Source of the DNA: Caulobacterales bacterium
GTDB taxonomy: Bacteria > Pseudomonadota > Alphaproteobacteria > Caulobacterales > Parvularculaceae
Length of the DNA: 64,000 nucleotides
Reading direction: 5' to 3'
NCBI GenBank assembly: GCA_020638525.1
Contig: JACKIL010000009.1
Location: forward strand, 1 to 64,000
The notes beneath the pieces are model-generated. The model ran no database searches. It was given only the letters and a program-made list of their open reading frames with translations, and had not been told where the DNA came from. A program made the position numbers and the translations under genes. Below, piece by piece: positions 60,115 to 64,000 of the stretch; the first letter of the stretch is position 1; the number at the start of each line of letters is the position of its first letter.

Positions 60115-61263
60115 GTGACGGTGCATATGTCTTCACGCGAGAATGCTGCGCTCCTGAACCGGCGGCGATTTCTGACAGCCTGTTCGAGCTTGCTTGCTCT
60201 GTCGCCGGAAGCGATGGCGGCGGATGACGCCATCGCGGCGGCGGTGCGAAGCGCAATAGAGGCAGGGGCGTGCCCGGCTGTGCAGGTTGCGCTGGCCCGG
60301 GACGGGCGAACTCAATATTCGCGCGGGTTCGGGCTCGCTGACATCGAAAACCGGACAAGGCTGCGGCGCAACGGCGTCTTCCGCATCGGTTCGCTCAGCA
60401 AGCAATTCACCGCCGCGGCGGCCATCAAGCTCGCATCGGACCAGCAGCTGGATCTTGATGCGCCGATTTCCACGTGGCTGCCGTTCATGGCGCCCTTGCC
60501 AGTCACGACGCCGCTCGAACTCATGCATCAAACCTCGGGATTGCGGAGCGATGAGACCGGGGAGCCGCTGGCGGGAAACCCGTCGCAAATCGATTTGGCG
60601 CAGGCGATCGCCTCGCAGGAACAGCCGTTCGATTTTCCGCCCGGCGAAGCCTGGCTCTACAGCAATGCGAATTACATCGTTCTCGGGGCCATCATCGAGG
60701 CGGTGACGCAGAAGCCGCTGGCCGAAGCGCTTCACGATCTCGTCTTTGCGCCGGCCGGGCTGCGACGGACCCGAATGGACGGCGACGGCGTGGTCGCGCC
60801 CCATCGCGTCACCGGCTACTCCTACAACGAACAGGGCGAGTTCGTGACGGCGGCGCCCATGGCCATCGCGCAGGCCGGCGGCGCTGGCGCGCTCCTTTCT
60901 ACTGCGGATGAACTCTGCCAGTGGCACAGGGCGCTGCTCGGGGGACATCTATTCGGCGCAAGTTACGTTGAGCTGATGACTGCGCCGGGCAGGCTGCGTG
61001 ACGGACGCCTTAGCGGGGCCAATCGGTTTGCGCCGGAAGATGCGAGTTACGGCGAAGTTCAATACGCGTGCGGACTGCTCGTTTCGCCGCCCGACGACGC
61101 CAATCCAAGCTTGCTGCACTTTGGGTATATCGACGGCTTTTCGTCGATGCTTCAGACCTACACGCGCACCCAGCTCACTATCGCCGTCTTGTGCAATTGC
61201 GATCCCGGTCCCGACTTGCCGTTCCGGAGCGTTCGCGCCGCGGCGTTGGCGGGCGCGCTCTGA
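60115..61263 (+). CDS. Serine hydrolase of the beta-lactamase family (class C fold), exported
   Basis: A 382-residue protein. A twin-arginine-like signal (LLNRRRFLTACSSLLALSPEAMA) is followed by the class C/esterase-VIII fold. The nucleophile motif is SLSK (residues 93-96), the second motif is YSN in AWLYSNANY, and the third is HFGYIDGF, which replaces the KTG/HSG of true AmpC. An esterase or DD-peptidase role is as likely as beta-lactamase. GTG 60115 (GAGAGG upstream) and ATG 60127 are both possible starts. It lies between the S9 peptidase and the atp operon. Confidence 0.86.
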   Translation: MTVHMSSRENAALLNRRRFLTACSSLLALSPEAMAADDAIAAAVRSAIEAGACPAVQVALARDGRTQYSRGFGLADIENRTRLRRNGVFRIGSLSKQFTAAAAIKLASDQQLDLDAPISTWLPFMAPLPVTTPLELMHQTSGLRSDETGEPLAGNPSQIDLAQAIASQEQPFDFPPGEAWLYSNANYIVLGAIIEAVTQKPLAEALHDLVFAPAGLRRTRMDGDGVVAPHRVTGYSYNEQGEFVTAAPMAIAQAGGAGALLSTADELCQWHRALLGGHLFGASYVELMTAPGRLRDGRLSGANRFAPEDASYGEVQYACGLLVSPPDDANPSLLHFGYIDGFSSMLQTYTRTQLTIAVLCNCDPGPDLPFRSVRAAALAGAL

Positions 61264-61464
61264 GCTAGCGGCAGCCGTCCTTCCGATTTAGCCATTCCGC
61301 CGCAGGCCCGCTTATTGTGTTGCGGAAAGGGCCGTGCTATCCCGCGCGAACTTCGTATTCGGGGGGTGTTGGCGCGCCCTAATGGCTCCCCAAATCGCTG
61401 TAAAATCAACCCCTTATGCGCTCCGACACGTCGGGCGTTCTGCGGACAGGAGCATCTCGCCCCG

Positions 61465-62058
61465 ATGGCTGCAAGCACGGCATCGACAGAAAACGCCCAG
61501 ACGAGCGCCGGCGGGGGCGTCGTCTCCGGAATCGCCGCCCGTTACGCGGACGCGCTTTTCGAGCTCGCGCTTGAAGGCGGCGCGCTCGATTCTGTCGCGG
61601 CGGACCTCAAGGGCCTGCGCGCGGCGATCGACGCCTCGCCTGATTTCAAGAAATTCCTGTCGAGCCCGGTCTACGGCGCCGACGAGCAGGAGCGCGCCAT
61701 TTCCGCGATCGCCGAGAAAGCGGGGCTCTCTGCGCTGACGCGCAATTTCGTCAGCCTCGTCGCCAAGAATCGCCGGCTCTTCGCGCTTGAAGGCATGATT
61801 GTCGCTTTCGCGCAGCGCCTCGCCGCTCATCGCGGCGAAGTCAGCGCCGAGGCGATTTCAGCCGCCGCGCTCAATGACGACCAGACGAAACGCCTTCGCT
61901 CCGAGATCGAAACGATCGTCGGCAAGGCGGTGAATCTCTCGACCCGCGTCGACCCCGACCTTCTGGGCGGGCTCATCGTGAAGGTCGGTTCGACGATGAT
62001 CGACTCATCGCTTCGAACCAAACTCAACCGATTGAAATCCGTGATGAAAGAGGCCTGA
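61465..62058 (+). CDS. atpH: F1 ATP synthase delta subunit
   Basis: A 197-residue peripheral-stalk subunit (OSCP equivalent) that links F1 to the b subunits of Fo. The core reads IAARYADALFELALEGGALDSVAADLKGL, and the C-terminal signature is DLLGGLIVKVGSTMIDSSLRTKLNRLKSVM. About 20 residues rich in Ala/Thr/Gly precede the core. ATG 61465 follows AGGAG; the upstream open stretch from 61315 has no family similarity. It is the first gene of the alphaproteobacterial atpHAGDC operon. Confidence 0.95.
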   Translation: MAASTASTENAQTSAGGGVVSGIAARYADALFELALEGGALDSVAADLKGLRAAIDASPDFKKFLSSPVYGADEQERAISAIAEKAGLSALTRNFVSLVAKNRRLFALEGMIVAFAQRLAAHRGEVSAEAISAAALNDDQTKRLRSEIETIVGKAVNLSTRVDPDLLGGLIVKVGSTMIDSSLRTKLNRLKSVMKEA

Positions 62059-62062
62059 AGCC

Positions 62063-63592
62063 ATGGAGCTTAACGCGGCAGAAATTTCTTCGATCCTGAA
62101 GCAGCAGATCAAAGACTTCGGCAAGGACGCCGAAGTTTCCGAGATCGGCCAGGTTCTCTCGGTCGGCGACGGCATCGCGCGCGTCTACGGCCTCGACAAC
62201 GTTCAGGCCGGCGAGATGGTCGAATTCGCCAACGGCGTGAAAGGCATGGCGCTCAACCTTGAGAGCGACAATGTCGGCGTCGTTATCTTCGGCGAAGACC
62301 GCGAGATCAAAGAAGGCGACACCGTCAAGCGCACGAAGGCGATCGTCGACGTGCCGGTCGGCAAAGGTCTTCTCGGCCGCGTCGTCGACCCGCTCGGCAA
62401 CCCGATCGACGGCAAAGGCCCGATCGAAGCGACCGAACGCCGCCTCGTCGACGTCAAAGCGCCGGGCATCCTGCCGCGTAAATCCGTGCACGAACCGGTG
62501 CAGACGGGCATCAAAGCCATCGACGCGATGATCCCGATCGGCCGCGGCCAGCGCGAACTCGTCATCGGCGACCGTCAGACCGGCAAGACTGCGATCTGCG
62601 TTGACGCCATTCTAAACCAGAAAGACGTGAACGCTGCGGGCGACGAGAAAACGAAGCTCTACTGCGTCTATGTCGCCATCGGCCAGAAGCGCTCGACGGT
62701 CGCGCAGATCGTGAAGACGCTCGAAGACAACGGCGCGATGGAATATTCGATCGTCGTCGCCGCGACGGCTTCCGAGCCGGCGCCGCTGCAGTTTCTCGCG
62801 CCCTTCGCGGGCTGCGCCATGGGCGAATATTTCCGCGACAACGGCATGCACTCGCTCATCATTTATGATGACCTTTCGAAGCAGGCCGTCGCCTATCGCC
62901 AGATGTCGCTGCTGCTGCGCCGTCCGCCGGGCCGCGAAGCCTATCCGGGCGACGTCTTCTATCTCCACTCGCGCCTTCTCGAGCGCGCGGCGAAACTCAA
63001 CGACGCCAACGGTTCGGGCTCGCTGACGGCGCTGCCGATCATCGAAACGCAGGCGAACGACGTGTCGGCCTATATTCCGACGAACGTCATCTCGATCACC
63101 GACGGCCAGATCTTCCTTGAAACCGACCTCTTCTATCAGGGCATCCGTCCGGCGGTGAACGTCGGTCTCTCGGTGTCGCGCGTCGGCTCCTCGGCCCAGA
63201 TCAAGGCGATGAAGCAGGTTGCGGGCAAGATCAAAGGCGAGCTTGCGCAGTACCGCGAACTTGCGGCCTTTGCGCAGTTCGGCTCCGACCTCGACGCGAC
63301 GACGCAGCGCATTCTCGCGCGCGGCGACCGCCTCACCGAACTCATGAAGCAGGCGCAGTTCTCGCCGCTTCAGGTCGAAGAGCAGGTCTGCGTGATCTTC
63401 GCGGGCGTTCGCGGCTATCTCGACAAAGTCGCCAAGGCGCGCGTTCAGGAATTTGAAAAAGAGTTCCTGCGCCACCTTCACGCCGATCACGCCGAGCTTC
63501 TGAAAGCGATCCGCACCGAGAAAGCTCTCTCGGAAGCGAACGAGAAGAAGCTCATCAGCATTCTCGACGCCTTCGCCAAGAAGTTCGCGTAA
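62063..63592 (+). CDS. atpA: F1 ATP synthase alpha subunit
   Basis: A 509-residue subunit that forms the non-catalytic nucleotide sites of F1. The P-loop is GDRQTGKTAI, the signature PAVNVGLSVSRVGSSAQ is complete, and the arginine finger is in that segment. Length is normal. It starts 4 bp after atpH and is followed by atpG after 15 bp, so all are one operon. Confidence 0.98.
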   Translation: MELNAAEISSILKQQIKDFGKDAEVSEIGQVLSVGDGIARVYGLDNVQAGEMVEFANGVKGMALNLESDNVGVVIFGEDREIKEGDTVKRTKAIVDVPVGKGLLGRVVDPLGNPIDGKGPIEATERRLVDVKAPGILPRKSVHEPVQTGIKAIDAMIPIGRGQRELVIGDRQTGKTAICVDAILNQKDVNAAGDEKTKLYCVYVAIGQKRSTVAQIVKTLEDNGAMEYSIVVAATASEPAPLQFLAPFAGCAMGEYFRDNGMHSLIIYDDLSKQAVAYRQMSLLLRRPPGREAYPGDVFYLHSRLLERAAKLNDANGSGSLTALPIIETQANDVSAYIPTNVISITDGQIFLETDLFYQGIRPAVNVGLSVSRVGSSAQIKAMKQVAGKIKGELAQYRELAAFAQFGSDLDATTQRILARGDRLTELMKQAQFSPLQVEEQVCVIFAGVRGYLDKVAKARVQEFEKEFLRHLHADHAELLKAIRTEKALSEANEKKLISILDAFAKKFA

Positions 63593-63607
63593 GGACGAAG
63601 CGCTTCA

Positions 63608-64000
63608 ATGCCCAGCCTCAAGGCTTATAAAAACCGCATCTCGAGCGTGAAATCCACGCAGAAGATCACGCGCGCCAAGCAGATGGTCGCGGCGGCGAAG
63701 CTGCGCCGCGCGGAAGAGGCGGCGAAAGCTTCCCGTCCCTATACGGAACGTATGGAGGCGGTGCTCGCCAACCTCGCCAAGGCGGCGAAAGATGCGCCGA
63801 ACGCGCCGACGCTTCTGCGCGGCACAGGCGAAGACAAGACGCATCTCCTTATCGTCGCGACGGCCGACAAAGGCCTTTGCGGCGCCTTCAACTCCTCGAT
63901 CGTGCGTCTTGCGCGCGAGCGCATCGTCAAGCTTCAGGGTGAAGGCAAGAAGGTCAAGATCGTCACGGTCGGCCGCAAGGGTAACGACCAGCTGAAGCGG
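63608..64000 (+). CDS. atpG: F1 ATP synthase gamma subunit (partial)
   Basis: The gene runs off the window; 131 codons are visible. The N-terminal helix MPSLKAYKNRISSVKSTQKITRAKQMVAAAKLRRAEE is the rotor shaft half. LIVATADKGLCGAFNSSI is the conserved domain that follows. It turns inside the alpha3beta3 ring to couple proton flow to ATP synthesis. Confidence 0.97.
   Translation, partial: MPSLKAYKNRISSVKSTQKITRAKQMVAAAKLRRAEEAAKASRPYTERMEAVLANLAKAAKDAPNAPTLLRGTGEDKTHLLIVATADKGLCGAFNSSIVRLARERIVKLQGEGKKVKIVTVGRKGNDQLKR

Overview
The window reads as chromosome of a GC-rich, free-living alphaproteobacterium. Evidence includes an atpHAG start of the F1 operon, AcnA-type aconitase, an IalB-family periplasmic protein, a Flp-type pilin, secA and mutT close together, many GTG/TTG starts, and a tRNA-His with the alphaproteobacterial A73 and G1:U72 instead of the usual G-1:C73. 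A Caulobacterales/Parvularculales-like host is my inference; no marker here settles the genus. There is no prophage, IS element, CRISPR array or rRNA operon.

Layout. 1-5 kb: end of glutamate-cysteine ligase, a HhH DNA glycosylase, an HNH nuclease, an M48 protease, and a GMC oxidoreductase with a small Tat-signal protein. 4.9 kb: tRNA-His. 5-9.3 kb (minus strand): flippase, O-antigen-ligase-like protein and glycosyltransferase. 9.5-14.1 kb (plus): a complete type I secretion system (TolC, LssB/LapB-like ABC exporter, HlyD adaptor). 14.1-20.3 kb: serine hydrolase, nrdB with an NrdR box, a nucleotide-pyrophosphatase-like lipoprotein, a subtilase and a YhhN protein. 20.4-27 kb: acnA, IalB protein, mscL, lepA and a tandem TonB_C-like protein of different base composition. 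27.3 kb: a palindromic repeat element. 27.4-31.7 kb: RND efflux pump. 31.9-34.8 kb: a BlaI-type repressor with an M56-M23 fusion protease. 35-40.7 kb: hydrolase, two LPS-type glycosyltransferases, infC with an AUA start, small membrane proteins and a pore-loop channel. 40.7-45.1 kb: MFS transporter, CorC/CNNM protein, aroB and aroK. 45.3-49.2 kb: a 41-aa membrane peptide, a 564-aa exported protein, xerD, an inverted GGGATTA repeat and accA. 49.2-54.2 kb: feoBA and secA. 54.4-61.3 kb: parvulin PPIase, mutT, Flp pilin, methyltransferase, PagL-like deacylase, S9 peptidase and a second serine hydrolase. 61.4 kb to the end: atpH, atpA and atpG (cut).

Most notable system. A BlaI-family repressor gene sits directly upstream of a protein in which a BlaR1-type M56 membrane protease is fused to a full M23 (LytM) peptidoglycan endopeptidase domain and a long coiled coil. 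In canonical BlaR1 the C-terminal domain is a penicillin-binding sensor. Two copies of the operator GTTACAnnTGTAGC lie upstream of the repressor. A third copy with the same 12 fixed bases lies 20 kb away, upstream of a serine beta-lactamase-fold hydrolase, at nearly the same distance from its start codon (75 versus 73 bp). This predicts a small cell-wall-responsive regulon that joins the two loci.
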